Source: Williamsia limnetica
GTDB lineage: Bacteria; Actinomycetota; Actinomycetes; Mycobacteriales; Mycobacteriaceae
Reading direction: 5' to 3'
DNA: 64,000 nt
NCBI RefSeq assembly: GCF_003217475.1
Contig: NZ_QJSP01000003.1
Location: 372,001 to 436,000 of the forward strand
Shown here: positions 50,218 to 58,520 of the stretch, one piece after another
Numbering within the stretch: position 1 is the stretch's first letter
Layout: the number at the start of each line of letters is the position of its first letter
Program-made: the position numbers and the translations under genes
The notes under the pieces: generated by a model
The model's database searches: none
The model's input: the letters and a program-made list of their open reading frames with translations, nothing else
What the model was told of the DNA's origin: nothing

Positions 50218-50225
50218 AGAGACGG

Positions 50226-51839
50226 CTACTTCTGCTGCGCCTGCTGGAACGCCGCCGCGACCATGCCCACGTCGTCGCCGACCTGGAACACCCCGCGCGG
50301 CAGATCAGGGAAGACGGCGTTGCTCACGGCAGTCACGAACAGCAGTCGCTTGCCGTCACCCACGTCGAGGTAACCCGACAGACCCTGGGTCGTGATGACA
50401 AGCCGCTCGGTACCCGGCTCCACGTCGGCGGACGTCGAGGTCTTGCCGATCACCTTGCCCTTGGCCGGGCTGTCGACACCGACCCCGGACAGCGACCCAC
50501 GCTCGCCGAGGATGGGCTGACCGCTCCAGAAGGTGTCGGCCCACGGCTGGTCGCTGACCCATTTGAGCCAGGTGGCCACCGCGGTCGGCGTCGCCGACGA
50601 CGGGTCACCGCCCTGGCCGTCCATGATCACGAAGTCCGATGCCGGGACACCGGCTTTGGCAGCCAGGTCCCGGATTGCGGGCAGCCCGTCTTCGCACTGG
50701 TCAGAACCGGCCTCGACGGCCAGCAGGCAGACGAACGTGTTGGCGCCGGTGTTGTAGCTGGTCGCCAGGATCATGCCGCCGGCTTCACCGAGTGGAGCCG
50801 ACTCGAGCGATGCCAGCCGCAAGTTGTCCTGATAGCTGCCGGTGGCCGGCAGTGCGGCATCATTGTTCGACTTCGACGTCGAGGCCACCGTGATGCCTTT
50901 ACGCTGCAACGCTTCGATGAACAGCTGACGAGCCCAACTCGAGGCATCGGTAATGCGGTAGACGGTCAGCGAGGTCTTGCCCGCCGGCACCGATCCGGTG
51001 ACGCGCAGCAGCGTCGGATTCGCTTCGTCGGCGGCTACTTTCAAGCTGGAGTCGCTGTCCGCGGCACCGGTGGTCACCTGCGAGTCGATGGTGAACAGGC
51101 CGTTGCCCGGCAGCATCTGGATCGTCGCGGGTTGCCCGGGCTCGCCCGGTGAGGCCTGGATGTCGACGAGGTTGTCGTTGACAAAGATCGACGGCACCAG
51201 GCCCTCGACGGTGTCGTAGGTTTCCCACAGTCGCGGGTCGACGAGGACGTCGCCGTCGACGCGGGTGACCCCCGATGCGGCAACCTGTTCGGCCATCGCG
51301 TCAAGGCCGGCCAGCGGGTTGCCGGGTGCCAGCACCGCACCGGGGAGAGCGTCGGCGTAGACATGGTCGATGCCGTCGGTGGCGAAGTCGAACTTGCCCT
51401 GGTCGGCGTTACGGCCACCGAGTGCCAGATCCCCCGACCCGACGAGCACCAGGTCGCCGGTGAGGGTCCCACCCGCGGGTGCGGCGGTTGCGTACACGGG
51501 GGTCGTGACCTTCTTGTCGACGCCCAGGTCGTCGAACACCGTTCCGACGGTGAAGTGCTTGGTCTGCGACGCCAGGAACATGAAGGTGTCGGCCTGATTG
51601 CTGTAGATGACCTCGTCGGTGTCAGGGTCGACCACCAGGTAGGACCACCGCGCCGCGGTGTAGGGATCGGTCTCCATGATCGCGGCGGCCTCGGCCGGGA
51701 TCTGCTGTGCCTGCGCCTCTTTCGAGTCCGAGTCGTCCGACGAGTCACCGGAGCACGCGGCCGTCAGCAGCAGTCCGGAGACCACCCCGACCGCGATGAG
51801 CGACTTGACTGCGCGTGTCTGCCGACGTCGCATGGGCAT
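50226..51839 (-). CDS. PBP4/DacB-type (S13) D-alanyl-D-alanine carboxypeptidase-like lipoprotein with altered motifs
   Basis: The 537-residue protein starts at ATG 51839 behind GAAGGTGG. A lipoprotein signal ends in LLLTAAC. The S13 fold is recognisable, with DLVLVGSGDLAL (the family block after the first motif), GDVLVD and NDNLVDI. The active-site motifs differ from the standard: SQTK for SxxK, SYN for the usual SDN, and KTS (in GKTST) where KTG is expected. It may be an active enzyme with changed specificity or a non-catalytic wall-binding protein. It is divergent from a beta-lactamase-like lipoprotein gene, 226 bases apart. Confidence 0.82.
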   Translation of the reverse strand: MPMRRRQTRAVKSLIAVGVVSGLLLTAACSGDSSDDSDSKEAQAQQIPAEAAAIMETDPYTAARWSYLVVDPDTDEVIYSNQADTFMFLASQTKHFTVGTVFDDLGVDKKVTTPVYATAAPAGGTLTGDLVLVGSGDLALGGRNADQGKFDFATDGIDHVYADALPGAVLAPGNPLAGLDAMAEQVAASGVTRVDGDVLVDPRLWETYDTVEGLVPSIFVNDNLVDIQASPGEPGQPATIQMLPGNGLFTIDSQVTTGAADSDSSLKVAADEANPTLLRVTGSVPAGKTSLTVYRITDASSWARQLFIEALQRKGITVASTSKSNNDAALPATGSYQDNLRLASLESAPLGEAGGMILATSYNTGANTFVCLLAVEAGSDQCEDGLPAIRDLAAKAGVPASDFVIMDGQGGDPSSATPTAVATWLKWVSDQPWADTFWSGQPILGERGSLSGVGVDSPAKGKVIGKTSTSADVEPGTERLVITTQGLSGYLDVGDGKRLLFVTAVSNAVFPDLPRGVFQVGDDVGMVAAAFQQAQQK

Positions 51840-52065
51840 GAAAACCACCTTCGAGTGTTCGACGCTACGCCGCGCCGTGCTTGCCGGGCCCCCGGCGGGC
51901 ATGTCGGCACCACCGCAATCTACCCGAGAGTTGGTGCAACTTGCATACTGTACTTTGCATTCAGAAGCGCTACTATCGTTTTACCAATCCTCCACCAAAG
52001 GATCGACAAGCGTCGGGCAAAGTCCGCACGCGGGCCAGCTTTTGGATCAGCTCAGACGGAGCATC

Positions 52066-53703
52066 ATGTTGTCACCGCGCGCCAACTTCCCACGACGGCG
52101 GCGACCCCGTACCTACATCACCACCGCAGTGGCTTTCGGCACTGCAGTTGCACTGGTGTTCTCGGGGTGCTCGTCCTCTGACGATTCATCCTCCACCTCG
52201 CTCGCCGAGGTTCCACCGAGCGTGCCGGCCCCCCAGATCGACCGCGCCGGCGTCGACTCGGCCATCGACCAGCTCGACGGGAACGTCGAGAAGATCATGG
52301 CCGACACCGGAGCTCCCGGAGTGGCGGTCGCGGTGGTCTACAAAGGTGAAGTCCTGTACGCCAAGGGGTTCGGCGTCAAGAAGGTCGGCGAATCCGGCAA
52401 GGTCGACACCAGCACCATGTTCCAACTGGCGTCGGTGTCGAAACCGTTGGCCTCGAGCGTGGTGGCAACCGTCGTCGGAGACGGCAAGATCAACTGGGAC
52501 GACCCGGTGAAGAGGTACGAGCCCGGGTTCGCCGTCGCCGATCCGTATGTCACCGCGAACGCCACCTACACCGATCTGATGTCGCACCGCTCCGGTCTGC
52601 CCGATCACGCCGGCGATCTGCTCGAAGACCTGGGATACAGCTATCCCGAGACGATCAGCCGACTCAACCAGTTTCCGCTGTATCCCTTCCGCGATCACTA
52701 CGACTACACCAACTACGGATTCTCGATTGCCGGCAATGCCGCGGCCAACGCCTCGGAGATGTCGTGGGCGGATCTGTCGGAGCAGGCGATCTACGAACCG
52801 CTCGGGATGGAGAACACCACCTCCCGGTACGACGAGTGGCTGAACTCCCCCAACCGCGCGTACAACCATCAGCTCTCCGACGCCGACGCCAAGACCTGGG
52901 CGGCGGAGTATGTCAGCAACCCCGCGGAGCAGGCTCCTGCCGGCGGCGCGATGTCGTCGGTCGACGACATGGCCAAGTGGGTTCAGATGGAACTGGCCGA
53001 CGGCATGTTCAACGGACAGCAGGTCGTCGACGCCGAGGAGCTGCAGTTCACCCATCAAGCCCATTCGTTCGCCCACCCGTCCACGACACCGGGCGCGCGA
53101 GATGGCTTCTACGGCATCGGTTTCAACGTCGACACCGACGCGCATGGCCGGGTACAGATCGGGCACGCCGGCGCCTTTGCGCTCGGCGCCAGCACCGACG
53201 TCAAGATGCTGCCCAGCGAACAACTCGGCATCGTCGTCCTGGCCAACACCGCGCCGGTCGGGGTCGCCGAGACGATCACGGCCCAGTTCCTGGACTACGT
53301 CAGCAACGGCAAGCTGACGGTCGATTGGGCCCCATTCATCGCCGGACAATTCGAAATGGTCATCAACGCCGGGCGCTCTGAAGTGGACTACGCCAACCCT
53401 CCGGCCGACGCCGCGCCCGCTCGGCCGGCGACCGACTACATCGGGAGGTATGTCAGCCCGCTCTACGGTCCGGCCGACGTGGTCGCCGAGGGCAACAACC
53501 TTGTCCTCAAGATCGGCAGGGATCTGCAGCAGAGCTACCCGCTCACCCACTACCAGGGCGACACCTACTGGTTCGATCCCGAGGGTGAAAACGCCGCAGG
53601 CCCAACCGGTGCCGAGTTCACCGGCGCCGGACCTGCGTCCTCGATGACCATCGAGTACTTCGACAGAGACGGCCTCGGCACGTTCACGCGAGCACCCCAA
53701 TGA
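52066..53703 (+). CDS. Serine beta-lactamase-like lipoprotein 1 (class C/PBP-type serine hydrolase)
   Basis: This 545-residue secreted serine hydrolase has a lipobox (VFSGC, Cys near residue 27). The motif SVSK (SxxK) is followed by the YTN triad and, near the end, a GHAGAF in place of KTG. Those are class C/AmpC-like features. The C-terminal about 120 residues form an additional domain (YIGRYVSPLYGPADVV), as in D-aminopeptidase or esterase-like relatives. ATG 52066 has GACGGAG upstream. Beta-lactam hydrolysis is possible but wall-peptide or ester hydrolysis is equally likely. Its stop overlaps an ATG of the next gene. Confidence 0.85.
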   Translation: MLSPRANFPRRRRPRTYITTAVAFGTAVALVFSGCSSSDDSSSTSLAEVPPSVPAPQIDRAGVDSAIDQLDGNVEKIMADTGAPGVAVAVVYKGEVLYAKGFGVKKVGESGKVDTSTMFQLASVSKPLASSVVATVVGDGKINWDDPVKRYEPGFAVADPYVTANATYTDLMSHRSGLPDHAGDLLEDLGYSYPETISRLNQFPLYPFRDHYDYTNYGFSIAGNAAANASEMSWADLSEQAIYEPLGMENTTSRYDEWLNSPNRAYNHQLSDADAKTWAAEYVSNPAEQAPAGGAMSSVDDMAKWVQMELADGMFNGQQVVDAEELQFTHQAHSFAHPSTTPGARDGFYGIGFNVDTDAHGRVQIGHAGAFALGASTDVKMLPSEQLGIVVLANTAPVGVAETITAQFLDYVSNGKLTVDWAPFIAGQFEMVINAGRSEVDYANPPADAAPARPATDYIGRYVSPLYGPADVVAEGNNLVLKIGRDLQQSYPLTHYQGDTYWFDPEGENAAGPTGAEFTGAGPASSMTIEYFDRDGLGTFTRAPQ

Positions 53704-53759
53704 TTTCGGAAATTGCCATGTCAGAAGATGCAGCACAACCACTGTCAAGGAGAAACACC

Positions 53760-55109
53760 ATGTCACCAGGTGGAGCAGTCCCCCGAGCCGATCGTCGGCG
53801 AATGCCACGTGGCGTTCGGTCGGCAGCGCTGGCCATGATGCTGTCGGCAGCGCTGGTCGCGACCGCCTGCTCGTCGGACGATTCGTCGGATTCGGCGAGT
53901 TCGTCGACGGCCAGCGGTTCGCCGAGTTCGGGCGGATCGTCGTCGAGCGCGCTCGTGCCGTTCGATACCGCGGCCATGGACAAGACCATCGACGACCTCG
54001 CCAAGGAGTACCGCGAGATCGGGATGATGGTGCTGATCCGCACCCCGCAGGGTGAGTACGTCAAGTCGTACGGCACCGTCTCCAGTGACTCGAAAGACGC
54101 ACCCAACCTCGACACCAAGGTGCGCATCGGCTCTAACACCAAGACCTGGACCGGCAGCGCGATCATGCAGATGGTGCAGGAAGGCAAGATCTCCGTCGAC
54201 GACCCGGTCAGCAAGTACCGTCCCGACGTCCCCAACGGTGCGAACATCACCATCGGTCAGCTGTTGGACATGCGCAGCGGCTTGTACAACTACACCGAGA
54301 CGGTCACCCTCAACGAGGCCCTCGACAACGACCCGCAGAAGGTGTGGACGCCTGAGCAGTTGCTGGGCCTGGCGTTCGCCAATCCGCCGTACTTCCCACC
54401 GGGCGGCGGCTATCACTACTCCAACACCAACACAGTGTTGCTCGGCCTCATCGCCGAGCAGCTGGACGGCAAACCGATCGCCCAGATCTTCCAGGATCGG
54501 TTCTTCAGCAAGCTGAACATGACGGACAGCTCGTTCCCCGCCAACACCGACACGTCCATCCCCGCCCCCTATGCCAGTGGCTACTCCTACAGCGGCAACG
54601 TCGAGACGCTCGACGAACCGGCGCTGTCCCCGGAGCGGATCGCGGCCATCGAAGCCGGTGGAGTCGCGCCTCGCGTGACCACCAACGACAACCCGTCGTG
54701 GACGTGGTCGGCCGGGCAGGGCATCTCGACCGCGAACGATCTGGCCACCTGGGTCAAGGCCATGGGTGACGGCGAACTGCTCGACGAGGCGACGCAGAAG
54801 CTGCGGATCGACAGTGTGCAGGCGACAGACCCGGCCAAGCCGGAAGGCGCAAGCTACGGATACGGGATCGCCCAGATGGGTCCGATGTACGGACACATCG
54901 GTGAGATGCCCGGGTACAACTCGTTCATGGGTTACGACCCGGCCAGCGGCGTGACCATGGTGGTGTGGGCAAACCTCGCCCCCACCATCGATGGCAACGC
55001 CGCCGCCGCCGTCGTCGCCTCGAAACTGGTGCCGTTCATCTACGGCAAGCCGCCCGCCGACACGGGCGGAGACATCGACGAGGTCGCTGACGACACCAGC
55101 GGCGGATAA
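53760..55109 (+). CDS. Serine beta-lactamase-like lipoprotein 2
   Basis: This 449-residue secreted serine hydrolase has the lipobox LVATAC, a Ser/Gly-rich linker and the motifs SNTK (SxxK), YSN and HIGEM (HxG in place of KTG), which match DD-carboxypeptidase/class C beta-lactamase relatives. ATG 53760 is chosen because AAGGAGA lies 5 bases upstream. The frame is open to 53700, where ATG overlaps the previous stop. It differs markedly from lipoprotein 1 in sequence and has no extra C-terminal domain. Both are in one operon and may act on the envelope with the divergent PBP4-like protein. Confidence 0.86.
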   Translation: MSPGGAVPRADRRRMPRGVRSAALAMMLSAALVATACSSDDSSDSASSSTASGSPSSGGSSSSALVPFDTAAMDKTIDDLAKEYREIGMMVLIRTPQGEYVKSYGTVSSDSKDAPNLDTKVRIGSNTKTWTGSAIMQMVQEGKISVDDPVSKYRPDVPNGANITIGQLLDMRSGLYNYTETVTLNEALDNDPQKVWTPEQLLGLAFANPPYFPPGGGYHYSNTNTVLLGLIAEQLDGKPIAQIFQDRFFSKLNMTDSSFPANTDTSIPAPYASGYSYSGNVETLDEPALSPERIAAIEAGGVAPRVTTNDNPSWTWSAGQGISTANDLATWVKAMGDGELLDEATQKLRIDSVQATDPAKPEGASYGYGIAQMGPMYGHIGEMPGYNSFMGYDPASGVTMVVWANLAPTIDGNAAAAVVASKLVPFIYGKPPADTGGDIDEVADDTSGG

Positions 55110-55223
55110 CACTCGTTCGACCGGTGATGGTGGGTGCTCGACACCCTGTCGGGCACCCACCCTCATCGTTGCTAAGCTGTCGGCCGCATTCATGTTGTCG
55201 CAGTTTTAGGAAGAGAGGTTGCT

Positions 55224-55880
55224 GTGCCACAAGGCGACCTCAACACGATGTCTTACGCCATCCTGGGCATTCTCTCGGCCCGGGACTGGTCGGCATACGA
55301 AGTGGCCGAGCAAATCGGCCGAGGCATGTCCGAAATCGTCCCCCGGGCCGATCGCCAGCGCTACAACGCACCCAAGAAGCTGGTGGAGCGTGGGCTGGTG
55401 ACGGCCCGCACCGAACCCACCGGCACGCAGCGCAGCCGGACCATCTACTCGATCACCCCGGAAGGTCGCGCCGCCATCACCGAGTGGATGGCGACCGAGA
55501 CCAAGGCCTCGACCATGGAGTTCGAAGGCCTCCTGCGGGTCTGTGTGGCCGACCTGGGGTCCATCGACGACCTCCGCAACACCCTGCGGACGGTGCGCGC
55601 TCAGGCGGAGATGAAGCGCCAGGTGTTCGTCGCCAACGCCCGACTGATCAAGACCCCCGGCGCCGGCTCGTTTCCCGGCCGTCAGCACGTGCTCGCGATG
55701 TCCGCGAAGTACATGGTCGGGCACTTCACCCACATCATCTCGTGGGTCGACTGGATGCTGGACGAAGTCGCAGACTGGCCCGACACCGTGACCCCCGTCG
55801 AGACCCACGCCGACCGCATCCAAGCCATCCTCGACGGGATCATCGAGGAGTACGGGGACAGCAGCCCGGCGCAGGAGTGA
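55224..55880 (+). CDS. PadR-family transcriptional regulator
   Basis: This 218-residue PadR regulator has an N-terminal winged helix (SYAILGILSARDWSAYEVAEQ, then RQRYNAPKKLVERGLV and the wing RTIYSITPEGR). A C-terminal helical dimerisation domain (Vir_act_alpha_C-like) follows. GTG 55224 follows GGAAGAGAGG. PadR proteins repress stress- or drug-response genes and respond to small aromatic or lipophilic ligands. Its neighbours upstream are the serine hydrolases, 115 bases away, and it converges with narK. Confidence 0.85.
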   Translation: MPQGDLNTMSYAILGILSARDWSAYEVAEQIGRGMSEIVPRADRQRYNAPKKLVERGLVTARTEPTGTQRSRTIYSITPEGRAAITEWMATETKASTMEFEGLLRVCVADLGSIDDLRNTLRTVRAQAEMKRQVFVANARLIKTPGAGSFPGRQHVLAMSAKYMVGHFTHIISWVDWMLDEVADWPDTVTPVETHADRIQAILDGIIEEYGDSSPAQE

Positions 55881-55907
55881 TCGGCCCGCGCCCCGGGATC
55901 CTCTCGA

Positions 55908-57125
55908 TCACCGCGTGAGCTTGCCCGGCTCCCGGTGCTTGATGCCGAACAGCGTGAACAGTGTGGCGAGCACCGCGGTGATCACCAGCAGGGTCAGCCC
56001 GATCGTGTAGCTGTGGTCGGCGGAGTCGTAGGTGGCTCCCATGACCAGTGGCGGGAAGAAGCCGCCGAGTCCACCCGCTGCACCGACGATGCCGGTGACC
56101 GACCCTGCCCGTTCCTGGGGCGCCTCTTTGGCGACCCAGCTGAACACCGAGCCCGACCCCAGGCCCATGAAGACGGCTGTCAGAACGAAGTCCAGGCCGG
56201 CCGGGAACTCAAGCGGAGGCTGGGTGATCATCCACACCGCCGTCACGGCGGCTCCACCGCAGGAGATTGCAGTGATCAGTCGCGCCCCGAAGCGGTCCGA
56301 CAGAACGCCGCCGACCGGCCGGGCGATGACCGCGGCGATCGCGAACCCTGCGGTGCGGGTGCCGGCTGCCTGGAGGTCGAAGTCGTACACGTCTTTGAGG
56401 TACGTGGGCAGGTAGGTCGAGAACGCGACAAAGCCACCGAACGCTGCCGCGTACAGAAACCCCATCTGCCAGGTGATCGGGAGCTTGGCGGCACCGACGA
56501 GTTTGGGCACCACCGCATCGTGGTTCGACGACCAGCGCGGCGAATCACGTAGGAACATCCAGCAGATGGCGGCGACCACCGTCAACGCCACCGCGATGAT
56601 GATGTGCGTCGCGACGTAGCCGAACCACTCGACGAACCGCGGGGTGAAGAACGCCGAGAGCGCGGTGCCGCCCATGCCGGCGCCGAAAATGCCGGTGGCA
56701 AATCCTCTGCGAGACTTGTCGTACCACGCCTGGACGAACGGAATGCCGACCGCAAACGAGGTGCCGGCGATACCGAGGAAGAACCCCGCCACGAGCAGGA
56801 TCGTGTAGTTGTCGAGGTGGCCGCCGAGGGCCACGAGTAGGACAAACGGCACGGATGCGAGGAGCAGGACGGGGAACATGATGCGGCCACCGAACCGATC
56901 GGTGAGCGCACCGGTGAGGATGCGTCCCAGCGAGCCGACCAGAATCGGGATGGCCACCAGCACCGACTTGGCGGTCGCCGACAGGTCCATGTCCGTGGCG
57001 TAGCGAACCCCTAAGGGCCCGATCAGGTTCCACGCCCAGAAGCTGATGGTGAACGCTACCGTCGCGAGGACCAAGTTCAGCGATTGCTGACGCCGATCAA
57101 CCGGAGTCTGTACTGCGGTGGTCAT
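55908..57125 (-). CDS. narK: Nitrate/nitrite transporter NarK
   Basis: This 405-residue MFS protein belongs to the nitrate/nitrite porter family. Twelve helices are present with the nitrate signature G-x-GNxGxG-like segments (AGFFLGIAGTSFAVGI and FGAGMGGTALSAF), a RFGGR loop between helices 2 and 3 and GLGSGSVFSWVAKEAP near helix 10. It is the last gene of the nar operon and overlaps narI by 4 bases. It would import nitrate for NarG or export nitrite. Confidence 0.9.
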   Translation of the reverse strand: MTTAVQTPVDRRQQSLNLVLATVAFTISFWAWNLIGPLGVRYATDMDLSATAKSVLVAIPILVGSLGRILTGALTDRFGGRIMFPVLLLASVPFVLLVALGGHLDNYTILLVAGFFLGIAGTSFAVGIPFVQAWYDKSRRGFATGIFGAGMGGTALSAFFTPRFVEWFGYVATHIIIAVALTVVAAICWMFLRDSPRWSSNHDAVVPKLVGAAKLPITWQMGFLYAAAFGGFVAFSTYLPTYLKDVYDFDLQAAGTRTAGFAIAAVIARPVGGVLSDRFGARLITAISCGGAAVTAVWMITQPPLEFPAGLDFVLTAVFMGLGSGSVFSWVAKEAPQERAGSVTGIVGAAGGLGGFFPPLVMGATYDSADHSYTIGLTLLVITAVLATLFTLFGIKHREPGKLTR

Positions 57126-57868
57126 CGTTCACGGTCCTTGACTCCGACCGGCGCCCAGCCACGCCGGTATTGCTGATTGCCTGGTACCGACTGTCGATCG
57201 CGGCTTCGATACACGATGTAGGGCCGGAACAGATAGTGCACCGGGGCGGTGAACATGTGCACCAGCCGCGTGAAGGGCACCGCTGCGAAGACGAGCATCC
57301 CGACGAGGACATGGATGTGAAAGCGCAGGGGCGCGTTGTTCATCGCTTCGACATCAGGGCGGAAGTAGAAGATGGACCGGAACCAGGGTGAGACGGTTTC
57401 CCGGTAGTTCACGCCTTTCTGATCGGGTAGGGCGCCGAGCAGGGTGCAGTAGAAGCCCAGCAGTAGTGCGGCGGTGAGCACGATGTACATCACCTTGTCG
57501 TTCCGGGTGGTGGCCATGAACACCGGGCCGGTGGTGCGGCGCCGGTAGACGAGGATCGCGAGACCGGTCAGCGTGCAGATTCCGGCTATGAGCCCGAAGA
57601 ACGCAGAGTTGAGGTGATACAGGTTCTCGGAGATCCCGAAGAACTCGGTCCACGACTCGGGGATGACCAGCCCGATCGCGTGACCGATGATGACCACCAG
57701 GATGCCGAAGTGGAAGAGCGGTGAACCGATGCGCAGCAACCGTGATTCGTACAACTCCGAGGACCGGGTGGTCCAGCCGAACTTGTCGTATCGGTAGCGC
57801 CAGATGGTGCCGCCGATGAGCAGTGCGATCACCAGGTACGGAAGAACACCCCAGAGGATCCAGTCCAT
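57122..57868 (-). CDS. narI: Respiratory nitrate reductase gamma subunit NarI
   Basis: This 248-residue cytochrome b subunit has five membrane helices that bind two hemes and pass electrons from quinol to NarH. The FHFGILVVIIGHAIG segment and HIHVLVGMLVFAAVPFTRLVH give the four His ligands. The ATG at 57868 follows GAGGTGACG. An earlier in-frame start at 57925 extends into narJ. It is separated from narJ by 4 bases and overlaps narK by 4. Confidence 0.92.
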   Translation of the reverse strand: MDWILWGVLPYLVIALLIGGTIWRYRYDKFGWTTRSSELYESRLLRIGSPLFHFGILVVIIGHAIGLVIPESWTEFFGISENLYHLNSAFFGLIAGICTLTGLAILVYRRRTTGPVFMATTRNDKVMYIVLTAALLLGFYCTLLGALPDQKGVNYRETVSPWFRSIFYFRPDVEAMNNAPLRFHIHVLVGMLVFAAVPFTRLVHMFTAPVHYLFRPYIVYRSRDRQSVPGNQQYRRGWAPVGVKDRER

Positions 57869-57872
57869 GTCG

Positions 57873-58520
57873 TCACCTCGTCTCGGCGATGGGCAGCAAG
57901 CGCGGGTCAAACGGTTCCAGTCCAACGGTTTCGGTGGGGATCGACGACTGCATGGCGAGCGCGGAGCGACGATCTGTGGGTGAGGCGCCGGGCAATCCGG
58001 TGCAGATCGCAGTCAACACCCCGGCGTAAGGGGTGCCGAGGTCGAGTAGCCCGAACCGGATGAGTTCGAGGGCGGGCCGGTACGTCGTCAGCAGCTCGAG
58101 TCCGGCGCCGGATTCGGCGCGGGCACAGTATTCGAGAACAACAGGAAGGAAGTCGGGCAGTTCGCCGTGCAGGTCGACGAGGTAGCCGCTGTCGCGATAG
58201 CGTTGCTTGAACTCGCCGAGGGCTGCTCCGCGCCGGCGGGTGTCCCCGTCGGTCCAATACGACAGGTAGAGCGTCTGTTTCCTCGACAGATCGAACACGT
58301 CGACGTACTCACGCCGTAGGGCTTCACCATCGGACCCGGCCAAATACTCGACGAAGCGCGCCAGCGGGTCTGCCGTGGTGCGGTCAGGGTGCTCGGCGAG
58401 CGCCGCGCGCAACAGGTCCACTCTCGAGAGCAGCTCGGCATCCGGGTAGCCCAGAGACCACGCGGCGGCTTGGTAGATCACCCGATGATCGACCTCACGG
58501 GCTCCGCGCCGCCACTTCAC
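57873..58520 (-). CDS. narJ: Nitrate reductase assembly chaperone NarJ
   Basis: This 215-residue helical chaperone of the TorD/NarJ family holds NarGH until the molybdenum cofactor is inserted. Typical segments are YQAAAWSLGYPDAELLSRVDLL, REYVDVFDLSRKQTLYLSYW and SGYLVDLHGELPDFLP. The start is GTG 58520, overlapping the narH stop as GTGA. The open frame extends far upstream in narH, but only this part is NarJ. Confidence 0.92.
   Translation of the reverse strand: MKWRRGAREVDHRVIYQAAAWSLGYPDAELLSRVDLLRAALAEHPDRTTADPLARFVEYLAGSDGEALRREYVDVFDLSRKQTLYLSYWTDGDTRRRGAALGEFKQRYRDSGYLVDLHGELPDFLPVVLEYCARAESGAGLELLTTYRPALELIRFGLLDLGTPYAGVLTAICTGLPGASPTDRRSALAMQSSIPTETVGLEPFDPRLLPIAETR

Noticed and set aside
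53763-55193. 476-residue open frame on minus, and a similar 498-residue frame on plus at 47683-49179
   Set aside because: They lie opposite well-supported genes (serine hydrolase 2 and GMC oxidoreductase) and show no recognisable domain.
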